In this document: one piece after another, positions 51,164 to 59,738 of the stretch | Position numbering within the stretch: position 1 is the stretch's first letter | Layout of the letters: every line of letters starts with the position of its first letter | Source: Polyangiaceae bacterium | GTDB taxonomy: Bacteria > Myxococcota_A > Polyangia > Polyangiales > Polyangiaceae | Length of the DNA stretch: 64,000 nucleotides | NCBI GenBank assembly: GCA_020633205.1 | Contig: JACKEB010000012.1 | Coordinates: 558,001 to 622,000, forward strand | Reading direction: 5' to 3' | Program-made: the position numbers and the translations under genes | Notes under the pieces: model-generated | Databases searched by the model: none | The model's input: the letters and a program-made list of their open reading frames with translations, nothing else | What the model was told of the DNA's origin: nothing

Positions 51164-52795
51164 TCACGCGCCCTTCAGGAGCGCTGTCGCGCGCTCACGC
51201 AGCACGAACTTGGTGACCTTGCCGGTCGCGTTCATGGGGAGCGCGTCGACCAGCTCGAAGTAGCGCGGCACCTTGTAGTTCGCGAGATTCTCGCGGCACC
51301 AGGCGCGCAACGCATCCACATCCAGAGAACTCTCCGGGCGCCGCACCGCGAACGCCATGCCCACTTCACCCATGCGTTCGTCGGGCACCCCGATCACGGC
51401 GACGCTCACGAGCTCCGGGTGGCTGAGCATTAGATTCTCGATTTCCGCAGGGTAGCAATTGAAGCCACCCATGATGAACATGTCCTTCTTGCGGTCGGTG
51501 ATGCGCACGTAGCCGCGCTCGTCGATGATGCCGATGTCACCGGTGTGGAGCCAACCGTCTGGGTCGACGGCCTCCCGAGTGGCGCGCTCGTCGTCGAAGT
51601 AGCCACGCATCACGTTGTAGCCGCGCACCACGATTTCGCCGGGTTCCCCGGGTGCAACAGGCTCTCCGGCGTCGTTCACCGCGATCATCTCCACGCCTTC
51701 AATCGCGCGTCCGCTGGTCTTGGCGATGGTCTCCGGGTCGTCGTCGTAGCGGCACATGGCGACGATGCCGCAGCACTCGGTCAAGCCGTAGCCAGTGATG
51801 ATCGTCTCCAGGCCGAGCACGTCCCGCATGCGGTGGATCAGATCCACAGGGATACTCGCCGCGCCCGTCACCGCCAGGCGGAGGCTGCTCACGTCGTGGG
51901 CCCTGAGCTCCGGATGAGCCAGAATCGCCTGATACAGCGCGGGTGGCCCGGGCAGCATGGACACTTGGTCCGCTGCGATGCGCCTGAGGACCTGGCCGGG
52001 GTCGAACACCAGGTGCGGGAGAATGGTCGCGCCGCGGAGCAGGCACGCGAGCCACCCCGCCTTGTAGCCAAAGGCGTGAAAGAACGGATTCACGATCAGG
52101 TAGCGATCGCCGGCGCGGAGCCCGACCACTTCTGTCCAGCTGGTGAAGGCGCGGACGTTCTGACTGTGCGTCGTCACCACGCCCTTGGGGTGCCCGGTGG
52201 TGCCGCTCGTGAAGAGGATGTCCGAGGTGTCGTCTGGCCCGACGCTCGCCGCACGTGCCTTGGCCTCGGCGACCAGCGTGGATTCACCCGAAGCGATGAA
52301 GGCTCCGACGGGCGTGCGCCAGCTGGCCTTGCCTGAGGCGGGTCCGAGCTCGATCACACGTTCGAGCGCTGGCAGGCTTTCCCACAGCCGCTGCGCGCCA
52401 GGCGCGCCGAGCTCCCTTTCCAGACTCCCGAGGTAGTCCGTGCCGAGGAAGTCGCCGATGCTGACGAGCAGCTTGGCGCCGCTCTTTTGTAGGACGTACG
52501 CAGCCTCCTTGGCCTTGAAGCGCGTGTTCATGGGCACCAGAGCCGCACCGGCGCACTGAGCCCCGATTGCCGCGAGGATCCACTCGTGGCAGTTCGGTGC
52601 CCAGACAGCGACGCGGTCGCCCGGCTCCACCCCAGCAGCGATGAACGCACGCGCGGCGCCGAGACAGCGCTCCCAGAGCGCGCTGAAGGAGAGGCGAATG
52701 GCTGAACCGTCGACGATGGAGGTTTCTTCGAGCGCCAAGGCGTCGCCCCAGCGCTCGGCTGCTTCAGCGGCTGCGGCAGGAATGCTGCTCTTCAT
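51164..52795 (-). CDS. fadD3: FadD3-type HIP-CoA synthetase
   Basis: A 543-aa AMP-forming CoA ligase resembling FadD3 (Rv3561). Shared blocks are GDRVAVWAPNCHEWILAAIGAQCAGAALVPMNTRFKAKEAAYVL, SDILFTSGTTGHPKGVVTTHSQ, RYLIVNPFFHAFGYKAGWLACLLRGATILPHLVFDP, MLPGPPALYQAILAHPELRAHDVSSLRLAVTGAA and PAEIENLML. FadD3 adds CoA to HIP and so commits the C/D rings to breakdown. It starts 24 bp after ltp3 and is 3 bp before the second ligase. Confidence 0.92.
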   Translation of the reverse strand: MKSSIPAAAAEAAERWGDALALEETSIVDGSAIRLSFSALWERCLGAARAFIAAGVEPGDRVAVWAPNCHEWILAAIGAQCAGAALVPMNTRFKAKEAAYVLQKSGAKLLVSIGDFLGTDYLGSLERELGAPGAQRLWESLPALERVIELGPASGKASWRTPVGAFIASGESTLVAEAKARAASVGPDDTSDILFTSGTTGHPKGVVTTHSQNVRAFTSWTEVVGLRAGDRYLIVNPFFHAFGYKAGWLACLLRGATILPHLVFDPGQVLRRIAADQVSMLPGPPALYQAILAHPELRAHDVSSLRLAVTGAASIPVDLIHRMRDVLGLETIITGYGLTECCGIVAMCRYDDDPETIAKTSGRAIEGVEMIAVNDAGEPVAPGEPGEIVVRGYNVMRGYFDDERATREAVDPDGWLHTGDIGIIDERGYVRITDRKKDMFIMGGFNCYPAEIENLMLSHPELVSVAVIGVPDERMGEVGMAFAVRRPESSLDVDALRAWCRENLANYKVPRYFELVDALPMNATGKVTKFVLRERATALLKGA

Positions 52796-52819
52796 CGCAC
52801 CTCTCCCCCCAAACCTGAT

Positions 52820-53971
52820 CTAGGGCTTTTTGCTGCCGACGAGCCACATGCTGAAGAACTGGGAGCCGCCGCCGTAGGCGTGGCCCATGGCGATCTTCGC
52901 GCCGTCGACTTGGTGCTCACCGGCTTGGCCGCGCACCTGCATGGCGGCTTCGGCGAAGCGGATCATACCGCTCGCGCCGATGGGGTTCGTCGAGAGCACG
53001 CCGCCGCTCATGTTGATCGGTAGATCACCGTCGAGGGCGGTCACGCCTTGCTCGGTGAGCTTCCAGCCTTCGCCTTCGTCGCAGAAGCCTAGGTTTTCGA
53101 GCCACATGGGTTCGAACCAGGAGAAGGGCACGTAGAGTTCGGCGCAGTCGATTTCCTTGCGGGGATTGGTGATGCCGGCTTGGGAGTAGAGATCCTTCGC
53201 CGCGTCGCGACCCGCTTTGGGATTCACCTGGTCGCGACCGCTGAACAACACCGCCTCGCTGCGCATCGAGCCGCCGAGCACCCACGCGGGGGGAGTGGGC
53301 GCCTTGGCGTGGGCTTCATTGACCAGTACCAGCGCCGCTGCGCCGTCGGAGGAGGGACAGCAGTCGAGGTAGCGGATCGGATCCCAGAGCATTGGGCTCT
53401 GCTCGACCATCTCACGGCTTATTTCCGGGAGGTGCAGGTGAGCGAGGGGATTCTTCAGCGCGTTCTGGCGATCCTTCACGCTGACCAGGGTGCCGACGTG
53501 GCTCGGGGCATTCGAGCGGCGCATGTACGCGCGAATGAGCGGCGCGAAGTAGCCGCCAGCGCCGGCAGTGAGCTGCGGTTGGAAAGGGATGGCGGGGGAG
53601 AGGGCCCACATCGCGTTGCTCTCGGACTGCTTCTCGAAGGCGACCGTGAGCACCCGCTGGTGCACACCGCTCGAGATCAGGTGGCTCGCGACGAGGGCCG
53701 TCGAGCCGCCGACGCTACCCGCGGTGTGAACGCGCATGATTGGCTTGCCCACGGCGCCGAGCGCATCCGCGAGGAACAGCTCGGGCATCATGATGCCTTC
53801 GAACATATCCGGGGCGGTGCCCACGACGACGGCGTCGATGTCCTTGAACGTCAGATCGGCGTCTTCGAGGGCGCGCAGGGCGGCCTCGCGCAAGAGGCCT
53901 GGAATTGAGAGATCCTTGCGCTTCGCGGCGTACTTGGTCTGGCCAATGCCGATGATTGCACAGCGTTCCAT
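52820..53971 (-). CDS. ltp3: Ltp3-type thiolase-fold enzyme
   Basis: A 383-aa thiolase-superfamily protein very similar, from memory, to mycobacterial Ltp3 (Rv3523). Blocks are GIGQTKYAAKRKDLSIPGLLREAALRALEDADLTFKDIDAVVVGTAPDMFEGIMMPELF, RVHTAGSVGGSTALVAS, WALSPAIPFQ...GAGGYFAP, YVPFSWFEPMWLENLGFCDEGEGW and GHAYGGGSQFFSMW. The usual nucleophile Cys position appears to be occupied by the AGSVGGS segment, so classical thiolysis is doubtful; an aldolase-like or scaffold role with Ltp4 and DUF35 is possible. ATG 53971 overlaps the ltp4 stop. Confidence 0.92.
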   Translation of the reverse strand: MERCAIIGIGQTKYAAKRKDLSIPGLLREAALRALEDADLTFKDIDAVVVGTAPDMFEGIMMPELFLADALGAVGKPIMRVHTAGSVGGSTALVASHLISSGVHQRVLTVAFEKQSESNAMWALSPAIPFQPQLTAGAGGYFAPLIRAYMRRSNAPSHVGTLVSVKDRQNALKNPLAHLHLPEISREMVEQSPMLWDPIRYLDCCPSSDGAAALVLVNEAHAKAPTPPAWVLGGSMRSEAVLFSGRDQVNPKAGRDAAKDLYSQAGITNPRKEIDCAELYVPFSWFEPMWLENLGFCDEGEGWKLTEQGVTALDGDLPINMSGGVLSTNPIGASGMIRFAEAAMQVRGQAGEHQVDGAKIAMGHAYGGGSQFFSMWLVGSKKP

Positions 53972-55026
53972 CACTCGGCCTCCATCACGGCGACGAGGTT
54001 CTGTTGTAGGCACGGGCCGCTCGTGGCGTGAGCCAGCACCCGCCCCGCGTCTCCGCGCAGGATGTGGTTCGCGGCTTCACCCAGGCGGGTTAGCCCGGCG
54101 ACCATCATGGGGTTTGCGCATAGCGCGCCGCCGGAGGGGTTGAGCTTGACGTCTTCTCCAAGCCCCAGGGCGCGCTTCAAGATCAGCTCCTGGTGGGCAA
54201 ACGGTGCGTGGAGCTCTGCGATGTCGAGCTTGCCCTTGGTAGCGCCGGCACGTTCGCCAGCGATCCGCGCGGAAGGAGACTCCGTCAGGTCGCGCATGCC
54301 GAGAAAGTGGGGCTCCACGCGATGGTCGATGCCGCGGATGATGGCCGGGCGCTTCACGAGCTCCCGGGCGCGCTCGGCGGTGGCCAAGATCACGCAGGCC
54401 GCACCGTCGCTGATGGGCGGGCAGTCGTGCTTGCGGAGCGGCTCAACCAGGTAGGGCTCGCTCATCAGGCTGTCCACGGCGTAGTCCCCGACCTGGTGGG
54501 CGTTGGGGTTCTGCCTGCCCTGGGCGCGGTTGCGGCTCGCGACCTCTGCGAAGTCGCGCTCGCTCGCCCAGCCAGCGTCCAGCACGGCACGCGCTTGAAG
54601 CGCTGCCAGGCTGATGGCGTCGGGCCAGAGTGGCGCGGTGTAGTAGGGGTCGAGCTGCTGAGACAGCACGTCTCTCAACGAGCCGAGACTCGACTTGCCG
54701 TAGGCATAGACCAGAGCTGTGTCCACGTCTCCGTGCTGCAGACGCACCCAGGCTTCGTAGAGTGCCCAGGCTCCGTCCATTTCCACATGGGATTCGTTGA
54801 TGGGCGGCCACGGCGCGACGGAGTCCAGGGCCGAGACGAAGCTGAATGGTCGCCCCAGCAGGTAGTCGCTGCTGCCTGAGCAAGTGAAGCCGATTTGCGA
54901 CTTGTTCAAGCCCGCTTGCTCGAGAGCTTCGGCCACCACGGGCTGGACCAGCTCCACCTCCTCGCGGTCGGTGTGGCGACGCTGGTTCGGCAGCTGCGTG
55001 AACGCGACGATTGCGATGTCTCGCAT
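53971..55026 (-). CDS. ltp4: Ltp4-type thiolase-fold enzyme
   Basis: A 351-aa thiolase-superfamily protein matching Ltp4 (Rv3522) by memory: FTCSGSSDYLLGRPFSFVSALDSVAPWPPINESHVEMDGAWALYEAW, YGKSSLGSLRDVLSQQLDPYYTAPLWPDAISLAALQAR, ISDGAACVILATAERARELV and LHAPFAHQELILKRALGLGE...NPSGGALCANPMM. The ends overlap both neighbours by ATGA (DUF35 upstream, ltp3 downstream). The tight coupling of ltp3, ltp4 and two DUF35 genes suggests one heteromeric complex acting on a steroid CoA ester; its reaction is not established. Confidence 0.92.
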   Translation of the reverse strand: MRDIAIVAFTQLPNQRRHTDREEVELVQPVVAEALEQAGLNKSQIGFTCSGSSDYLLGRPFSFVSALDSVAPWPPINESHVEMDGAWALYEAWVRLQHGDVDTALVYAYGKSSLGSLRDVLSQQLDPYYTAPLWPDAISLAALQARAVLDAGWASERDFAEVASRNRAQGRQNPNAHQVGDYAVDSLMSEPYLVEPLRKHDCPPISDGAACVILATAERARELVKRPAIIRGIDHRVEPHFLGMRDLTESPSARIAGERAGATKGKLDIAELHAPFAHQELILKRALGLGEDVKLNPSGGALCANPMMVAGLTRLGEAANHILRGDAGRVLAHATSGPCLQQNLVAVMEAE

Positions 55027-55544
55027 CAGAGGTGCTCCTTGTAGGTCTCGTAGTCCGCGTCGGGGTCCCCGCTGGGCTCGAACCATTTGATGCTCTCGAG
55101 AGTCGGGCCGAGCTCCGAGTCGTCTTTCCAAATCGCCTTGAGCCGCATGCCCATGCGCACCTCTTCGGGCTCGATGCCTCGGACCAGATGAAAAATCGGG
55201 ATGTCAGCGCCGTCGAGCAACACGGCAGCGGCGATGTAGGGCGGCTTGAAGGGCATGTTTCCGAACGGAATGCTGATCACACAGTAGGTGGTCAGCGTGC
55301 CCTGGTCCTTCACCTCTTCGATGCCAACCGTCGGGATCCCGCACGTGGGGCAGGCGCCGCGGGGAGGCAGGAGCACCTTGTCGCAGCCCTCGCAGCGGGC
55401 GCCCAGGATGCGCTTCTCCGCGAAGCCGCGCAGGTACTGCGAGAGGTGGTGCCCCGCGACCACGGTGTAGTCGAGCCTCACCGGGGTCAGCAGCTCGGTG
55501 ACCGGTGCGTTCGGGTCCGGCTCTTTTGCAGGCTTTTCGCTCAT
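55026..55544 (-). CDS. DUF35 protein with Zn ribbon (Ltp3/4 partner B)
   Basis: A 172-aa protein. After TPVRLDYTVVAGHHLSQYLRGFAEKRILG comes a complete zinc ribbon ARCEGCDKVLLPPRGACPTCG (two CxxC) and an OB-fold with TLTTYCVISIPFGNMPFKPPYIAAAVLLDGADIPIFHLVRGI. The end SGDPDADYETYKEHL resembles the end of mycobacterial Rv3521. As I recall, Rv3521 is about twice this length, so the two DUF35 genes here may correspond to its two halves. It overlaps ltp4 and the next DUF35 gene by 4 bp each. Confidence 0.88.
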   Translation of the reverse strand: MSEKPAKEPDPNAPVTELLTPVRLDYTVVAGHHLSQYLRGFAEKRILGARCEGCDKVLLPPRGACPTCGIPTVGIEEVKDQGTLTTYCVISIPFGNMPFKPPYIAAAVLLDGADIPIFHLVRGIEPEEVRMGMRLKAIWKDDSELGPTLESIKWFEPSGDPDADYETYKEHL

Positions 55545-56002
55545 TTCGCAGCCTCCTGTTCCGGGAGGAAGCACGCGATGTCTTGGATCCTGCCGGTCTT
55601 TTCCTCCGCCCACTGGACCTTGACCCGCATGCCCGTGCGCATCTTGTCGGGGCTGCCAGCATCCACCGCGTGGAGCAGCGCCGTGTCGGCGCCGTCCAGC
55701 TGAATCAGCGCCCAGGCGAACGGGCGCTCGAGGGGCTGTCCACGCCGCGGCTCTGCCATCCACGACCAAGTCTTGACGACGCCGCTCTGGCCCACCTCAA
55801 CGAAGTCGCCGACGGCGTCGCCCGTGTCCGGATCGTACTCGAGCGGTGGCACCAGCACGCGTCCCGCCTTGGTCTTGACGCCTTCGATCTTGCCGGCGCG
55901 CAGACTGGTCAGGAAGCGCCCGATCACCGGTCCTGTCGTACGGGTGTAGGTGTACTCGAGCGTGTAGGGCGCGCTGAGCAGGTTGGTGTCGACTTCACTC
56001 AT
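55541..56002 (-). CDS. DUF35 protein without Cys ribbon (Ltp3/4 partner A)
   Basis: A 153-aa DUF35 protein: APYTLEYTYTRTTGPVIGRFLTSLRAGKIEGVKTKAGRVLVPPLEYDPDTGDAVGDFVEVG, then the OB part FAWALIQLDGADTALLHAVDAGSPDKMRTGMRVKV. The zinc-ribbon cysteines are replaced (VKTKAGRVLVPPLEYDP), a difference from its neighbour. It is the first gene of the operon DUF35A-DUF35B-ltp4-ltp3-fadD3-fadD. ATG 56002 follows GGAGGCCCC. Operator 7 lies 32 bp upstream. Confidence 0.88.
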   Translation of the reverse strand: MSEVDTNLLSAPYTLEYTYTRTTGPVIGRFLTSLRAGKIEGVKTKAGRVLVPPLEYDPDTGDAVGDFVEVGQSGVVKTWSWMAEPRRGQPLERPFAWALIQLDGADTALLHAVDAGSPDKMRTGMRVKVQWAEEKTGRIQDIACFLPEQEAAK

Positions 56003-56034
56003 GGGGCCTCCAAGCCGTCTTGTGGCTCGCTGAA

Positions 56035-56048
56035 TAGAACATGTTTCA
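56035..56048. promoter_or_regulatory. KstR-type operator 7 (TAGAACATGTTTCA)
   Basis: It lies 32 bp upstream of the first DUF35 gene and, as the preceding gene ends convergent-side at 56189 with a terminator in between, serves the minus-strand ltp3/ltp4/fadD3 operon only. Confidence 0.86.
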
Positions 56049-56114
56049 CTCGGTGGGTAAAGCCATCCCCGCGGTATCGATCGCTGCGGATCTGCGCTGG
56101 TGCACGACGCGAAA

Positions 56115-56145
56115 CGGGCCGCCGAACAAGTGGTTCGACGGCCCG
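56115..56145 (-). terminator. Strong hairpin terminating the FadL-ferredoxin operon
   Basis: The arms 56115-56127 and 56133-56145 pair at 12 of 13 positions around a 5-base loop. On the minus strand the stem is followed by TTT. It lies 44 bp beyond the ferredoxin stop and separates that operon from operator 7. Confidence 0.65.
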
Positions 56146-56188
56146 AACAGGAGCTGGCACCAAGCTGCCACGTGCGCGTTTGAAGGCG

Positions 56189-56386
56189 TCAGTCTTCGAC
56201 GCGGATCGCCGCTTTGGGACAGCGCGCTTCGGCTTTCTTCACTTGCTCGCGCAGGTCCTCCCCGGGCTCTGCGATGAGCAGGTGCAGGTTGTCGTCATCG
56301 TCGAGCTTGAACACCGTGGGGGCGAACTTCACGCACACGCCGTTCGCCTCACACAGGTCGTAGTCGATGAGGATCTTCACGCTCAC
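56189..56386 (-). CDS. 3Fe-4S ferredoxin, FdxD-like
   Basis: A 65-aa ferredoxin. The cluster motif is C(12)EANGVC(18)...C(57)P: three cysteines with Ala/Val in place of the central Cys, the pattern of 3Fe-4S ferredoxins that feed cytochrome P450s. FdxD (Rv3503c) in M. tuberculosis lies next to fadE26/fadE27; here it closes the operon that begins with the fadE26/27-like genes. ATG 56386 overlaps the stop of the lipoprotein gene by 4 bp. The partner P450 is not in the window. Confidence 0.9.
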   Translation of the reverse strand: MSVKILIDYDLCEANGVCVKFAPTVFKLDDDDNLHLLIAEPGEDLREQVKKAEARCPKAAIRVED

Positions 56387-56988
56387 CCTCCCTGCAAGAG
56401 GTAGCCATAGTCTTTGTCGACCATGCAGAACGTCTTCTCTTCACCAAGAACATCGAGCAGACCCTTGAGGGGAGTGGTGCACTTGTAGCCTTCATCCGTG
56501 CGGCAATCCCCGTCTCCGGCGCAAGGTTGCAGGCACAACCCCAGGTCACCGAAGGCCTCGATGTTGACGAAGGGCAGGGTCCCTTGCAGCGAAGCTACGT
56601 CCTCCGCCGAGAGGAAGGCGAGAGGCTGGTAGCACTCTCCCGAGTCGCCGCAGCTGCCCGGCGTACAGGACATGTTCTTGATGTCGTCTTCCGTGAGGTC
56701 TCCGAGGTCGTTGGTGCAGTAGCCGCCATTGAACGGGATCACCAAGTCCTCGAAGGCCGCGGCGCCGGCGTTCGAGGGATCCAGGATCAGGTTCTTCGTC
56801 GGATAGAGTTCGCTGATGCACTTCGGGTTGGTGTACCCGGTGCAGTCGGAGTCTTGAGTGCACGAGCTGCCCACTCCATTGGAGCTCTGCCCGTTCCCAT
56901 CACCGCCATCGTCGCTGCTGCAGCCCGGGGCGGCGAGAGCGGCGAGCAAGCCTGCGGTGGCTACAGAGAGGAGGGTCTTCAGTTGCAT
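56383..56988 (-). CDS. Cys-rich lipoprotein of the FadL operon
   Basis: A 201-aa lipoprotein with signal MQLKTLLSVATAGLLAALAAPGC and then an Asp/Gly/Ser linker. The mature part contains repeated short Cys modules: SSCTQDSDCTGYTNPKC, GYCTNDLGD, MSCTPGSCGDSGECYQPLAF, LCLQPCAGDGDCRTDEGYKC and FCMVDKDYGYL. Such disulfide-rich modules are common in secreted myxobacterial proteins. It lies 69 bp after the FadL-type gene and overlaps the ferredoxin gene, so it is part of the steroid operon. A role at the outer membrane in substrate capture is inference. Confidence 0.83.
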   Translation of the reverse strand: MQLKTLLSVATAGLLAALAAPGCSSDDGGDGNGQSSNGVGSSCTQDSDCTGYTNPKCISELYPTKNLILDPSNAGAAAFEDLVIPFNGGYCTNDLGDLTEDDIKNMSCTPGSCGDSGECYQPLAFLSAEDVASLQGTLPFVNIEAFGDLGLCLQPCAGDGDCRTDEGYKCTTPLKGLLDVLGEEKTFCMVDKDYGYLLQGG

Positions 56989-57057
56989 GGTTCGCGATCT
57001 CCTTAGGGGGTGGTTTTGGGCGCTCTCGGGCGCGCGAATGGTGTTGGGTGCGGGCCG

Positions 57058-58560
57058 TCAGTAGAGCAAGGTGAGTGAAGCGGCGCCGCCATAGAGCCAG
57101 CCGCCGCTTGAAAAGCCAGGCCAGCCGGGGTTGTTGGTTTGCAGGCCTTCTCGACCGGGCAGGGGATTACCCGTGGACGCGACGACGGAGTCGTCCGGGA
57201 CTTCGTCCCGCAGCTTGCTGTCGTCCTTCTTTTGGTAGCGGTCGATGAGGTGGTGCCCCTGGACTTGAATTTCCGGGCGGAATCGTAATCCGAAGGCCTC
57301 GAACTCGAAGTTCGCTCCGGCGGTGGCGCTCAGTCGGTCGTTGTCGACGTAGTTGCTACGCCCCGTCTGCTCGGGAACGGGTGTGGGGGTGTAGCCGAGG
57401 TCGATGAAGGCGGTCACGTCGTCGATGTGTTGGCGCGCGCCGAAGCTGAAAGCGAACGTGTTCTTCCAAGCGTACTCGCTGCCGTAGACGTCGCCGGGTA
57501 CTTGGCCGTGACGGTCGATGTAGTCGGACCACAGGGTGTAACTCACCCCCCCAACCAACGAGGTGTCGTCGGTCAAACCCACCTCACTGCCGAGCCCGAA
57601 GCTCCAAGGCACGAAGTCGTGCACTGCCTTGCGCGTGGTGTCCGATTCCTGACCTGCGGGCAGCGCGGCGCTGAACGCGGTCTCGATCACCAGCTTCTGC
57701 TCCGAGTGCACCGTACCGGCGAGGCTGAAGCGATCGCTCGGCTTCCACACCACGCCGAAGTGCGGGGACACCGCGGTGTTCACCTTGACGTCCGTCGACA
57801 ACAGCAGCTGATCGTAGTCAGCGGGATCCCGTACGTAGGTTCCGGCGTCGGCGGTGTTGGTCAGACTGAGCGTGAACGACAGCCCCACCGCCAGCTCGTC
57901 AGTGATCTGCCCGCCGGCTCCGAACGCCAGCGAAGTCGCGGTGAGGCGATCCGAGTAGAGCTCTGGATGCAGGCTATTCGAGAAGAACTGCTCGCGCTCG
58001 TCGTTGTAGAAGGCCTGCGCCGTCGTGAACTCTCCGTTGGGGATCAGCGCGTGGAGGCCGAGCACGAAGCGCTTGTCCACGATGGGACTGACCAAGCCCA
58101 AGATGGTGTAGCTGCGGGTCACCCCAACGTCTCGACCTTGGCCGCGCCGGCGGGGCCCGAACGCGGGGGTACAGATGCTGTCCGTGCAGCCATCTTCCAG
58201 CCAACCGGTGGGAACCGTGTCGTTAGGAATGGGATTGCCGTTTCCGTCGACGATGTTGCGATTCCCCACGGCAAGTGGAACGGTGCCGCCCGTGCGCCCG
58301 TCATACGTGATCTCCGTCTGGTCGGAAAGCACGAGCACGCCCAGGGTGAAACCCTTCTGGGCGTAGCCGAGGAGGGCCGGGTTGAAGTAAGTGGAGGGCG
58401 CGTCCGCCCCGGTGACGCGCCCGTTGAACCCGCCGGCGCCCGTCGTTCCGCCTACCAGCTCGAACAGCGGTGAGGCGTTGGCGACCCCTGCGACGCCGAG
58501 GCTTGGAGCGAGCGTCAGGCACGCGACCAGGGCTCGCTGCCGTAAGGAAATGTGGCTCAC
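57058..58560 (-). CDS. FadL/TodX-type outer-membrane transport protein
   Basis: A 500-aa outer-membrane protein. The signal peptide is MSHISLRQRALVACLTLAPSLGVAGVANA. The mature N-terminus has the family pattern FELVGGTTGAGGFNGRVTGADAPSTYFNPALLGYAQKGFTLGV (hatch with NPA motif). Later stretches alternate polar/hydrophobic and include GLGSEVGLTDDTSLVGGVSYTLWSDYIDRHG and VTAFIDLGYTPTPVP; it ends in ASLTLLY. FadL proteins pass hydrophobic molecules such as fatty acids or aromatics. Its place between a DUF4215 lipoprotein (4-bp overlap) and another lipoprotein inside a steroid operon makes it a candidate steroid uptake channel. Confidence 0.87.
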   Translation of the reverse strand: MSHISLRQRALVACLTLAPSLGVAGVANASPLFELVGGTTGAGGFNGRVTGADAPSTYFNPALLGYAQKGFTLGVLVLSDQTEITYDGRTGGTVPLAVGNRNIVDGNGNPIPNDTVPTGWLEDGCTDSICTPAFGPRRRGQGRDVGVTRSYTILGLVSPIVDKRFVLGLHALIPNGEFTTAQAFYNDEREQFFSNSLHPELYSDRLTATSLAFGAGGQITDELAVGLSFTLSLTNTADAGTYVRDPADYDQLLLSTDVKVNTAVSPHFGVVWKPSDRFSLAGTVHSEQKLVIETAFSAALPAGQESDTTRKAVHDFVPWSFGLGSEVGLTDDTSLVGGVSYTLWSDYIDRHGQVPGDVYGSEYAWKNTFAFSFGARQHIDDVTAFIDLGYTPTPVPEQTGRSNYVDNDRLSATAGANFEFEAFGLRFRPEIQVQGHHLIDRYQKKDDSKLRDEVPDDSVVASTGNPLPGREGLQTNNPGWPGFSSGGWLYGGAASLTLLY

Positions 58561-59738
58561 TTCTTTACCCCCAAGTCTTTGGAGTCCTTGTGGGGCAACG
58601 CCTGGCGTGCCCGCGTACAGGTAGCCAGATCCTCCGCTTCATCCATGTGGAGCGGCGAACCAATGATCGCCGCTACTCGTGGGTCGTCCAGCGTCGCACC
58701 GAGGTAGCGGAAAGTGACACGCCCCTTGTGGGTCTTCGAAGGGTCTGAGAGCGCCTCGAGCACTCCGCAGCCGATGAGCGGGCAACCCTCGGTCTCGAAG
58801 ATCACCTCCTGATTGTCGAAGCGGGAGTAGGAGGTGAACTCGATCTGATCTGGCGCGATGGGGAACTCAGGGTCGGGGCTGTACTCGTTCCAGTCCCGCA
58901 TCACCGTGTGGCGTATCCCTGAAGCGTTGCCGCTGACCTCCCAACGCATGCCGAGGTGACCATCACCGTCGGTGTCCGCAGCGCCGTCGGGCATCTCGGG
59001 TGTGGGCATCGAGCGCAGGGTGCTGAGCTCGGCGTTGGTGGAGAACTCAGCTGGGGCGAAGGGCGGGTTTGCGTCGAAATCGAGGCCACGCAAGAAGTAC
59101 CAGCGCTCCAGAGAGAAGTTGCAGCTACCACCACTCGCGGCGGATTCGCCCTGACGCGGACCCTGGGCGGTGTTGGTTTGATCCTGCGAGTTCCGGTACA
59201 TCAGCGCCTTTACGCCGATTTCCGGGAGGATCACGTCGACGCTACCGCTCACCTGGATGCCGCAGAACAGGTTCTCCTCGATCGTGAAGGTGTCGCCGCT
59301 TTGGCTGATCTTGTAGACGTACCAGTTGGTCGAGGTCTGGAGCCCGTTGAGCACGCGATCGATGGAGAAATCGGTCTGACGAGTGATCCAGTAGCCGGTC
59401 ATGTCGCAGCCCGTGGTGCGCGTCCCCAATTTACATGCGGAATCACACTGGGTTCGGTCGTCGGAGTCGCACTCTTCGTCACCGACCAGGATGCCGTCGC
59501 CGCACACGGAGTGACACTCGTTGTCCGGGCACTCCCAACCCGCGGCGATCTGACAGTCGACACAGCCCTCGCTGTCGTTGTCGCACGTCTCCGGGCCATC
59601 GAGCTGGCCGTCGCCGCAAACGAAGTCGACCGGCAGGATCGTGTCCTCGGCGCAGGCCGTCACGAGACCTGTTGCCAACGTGGAACACACGAGCGCGCCG
59701 CCCAGGTGGATCAACCGCCTGCTCTTGCCCTTCCTCAC
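58557..59738 (-). CDS. DUF4215-type Cys-rich lipoprotein
   Basis: A 393-aa lipoprotein. GTG 59738 gives VRKGKSRRLIHLGGALVCSTLATGLVTAC; an alternative ATG at 59813 adds 25 residues. After the lipidated Cys two Cys-rich repeats follow (CGDGQLDGPETCDNDSEGCVDCQIAAGWECPDNECHS and CGDGILVGDEECDSDDRTQCDSACKLG), the DUF4215 pattern frequent in myxobacteria. The C-terminal 280 residues start at CDMTGYWITRQTDFSIDRVLNGLQTSTNWYVYKISQSGDTFTI, a lipocalin-like or beta-rich domain. The stop overlaps the FadL-type start by 4 bp. It could present hydrophobic substrate to the channel. Confidence 0.83.
   Translation of the reverse strand: MRKGKSRRLIHLGGALVCSTLATGLVTACAEDTILPVDFVCGDGQLDGPETCDNDSEGCVDCQIAAGWECPDNECHSVCGDGILVGDEECDSDDRTQCDSACKLGTRTTGCDMTGYWITRQTDFSIDRVLNGLQTSTNWYVYKISQSGDTFTIEENLFCGIQVSGSVDVILPEIGVKALMYRNSQDQTNTAQGPRQGESAASGGSCNFSLERWYFLRGLDFDANPPFAPAEFSTNAELSTLRSMPTPEMPDGAADTDGDGHLGMRWEVSGNASGIRHTVMRDWNEYSPDPEFPIAPDQIEFTSYSRFDNQEVIFETEGCPLIGCGVLEALSDPSKTHKGRVTFRYLGATLDDPRVAAIIGSPLHMDEAEDLATCTRARQALPHKDSKDLGVKK

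Noticed and set aside
57452..57465. GCGAACGTGTTCTT inside the FadL-type gene
   Set aside because: Inside coding sequence and outer bases do not fit; probably codon-driven.
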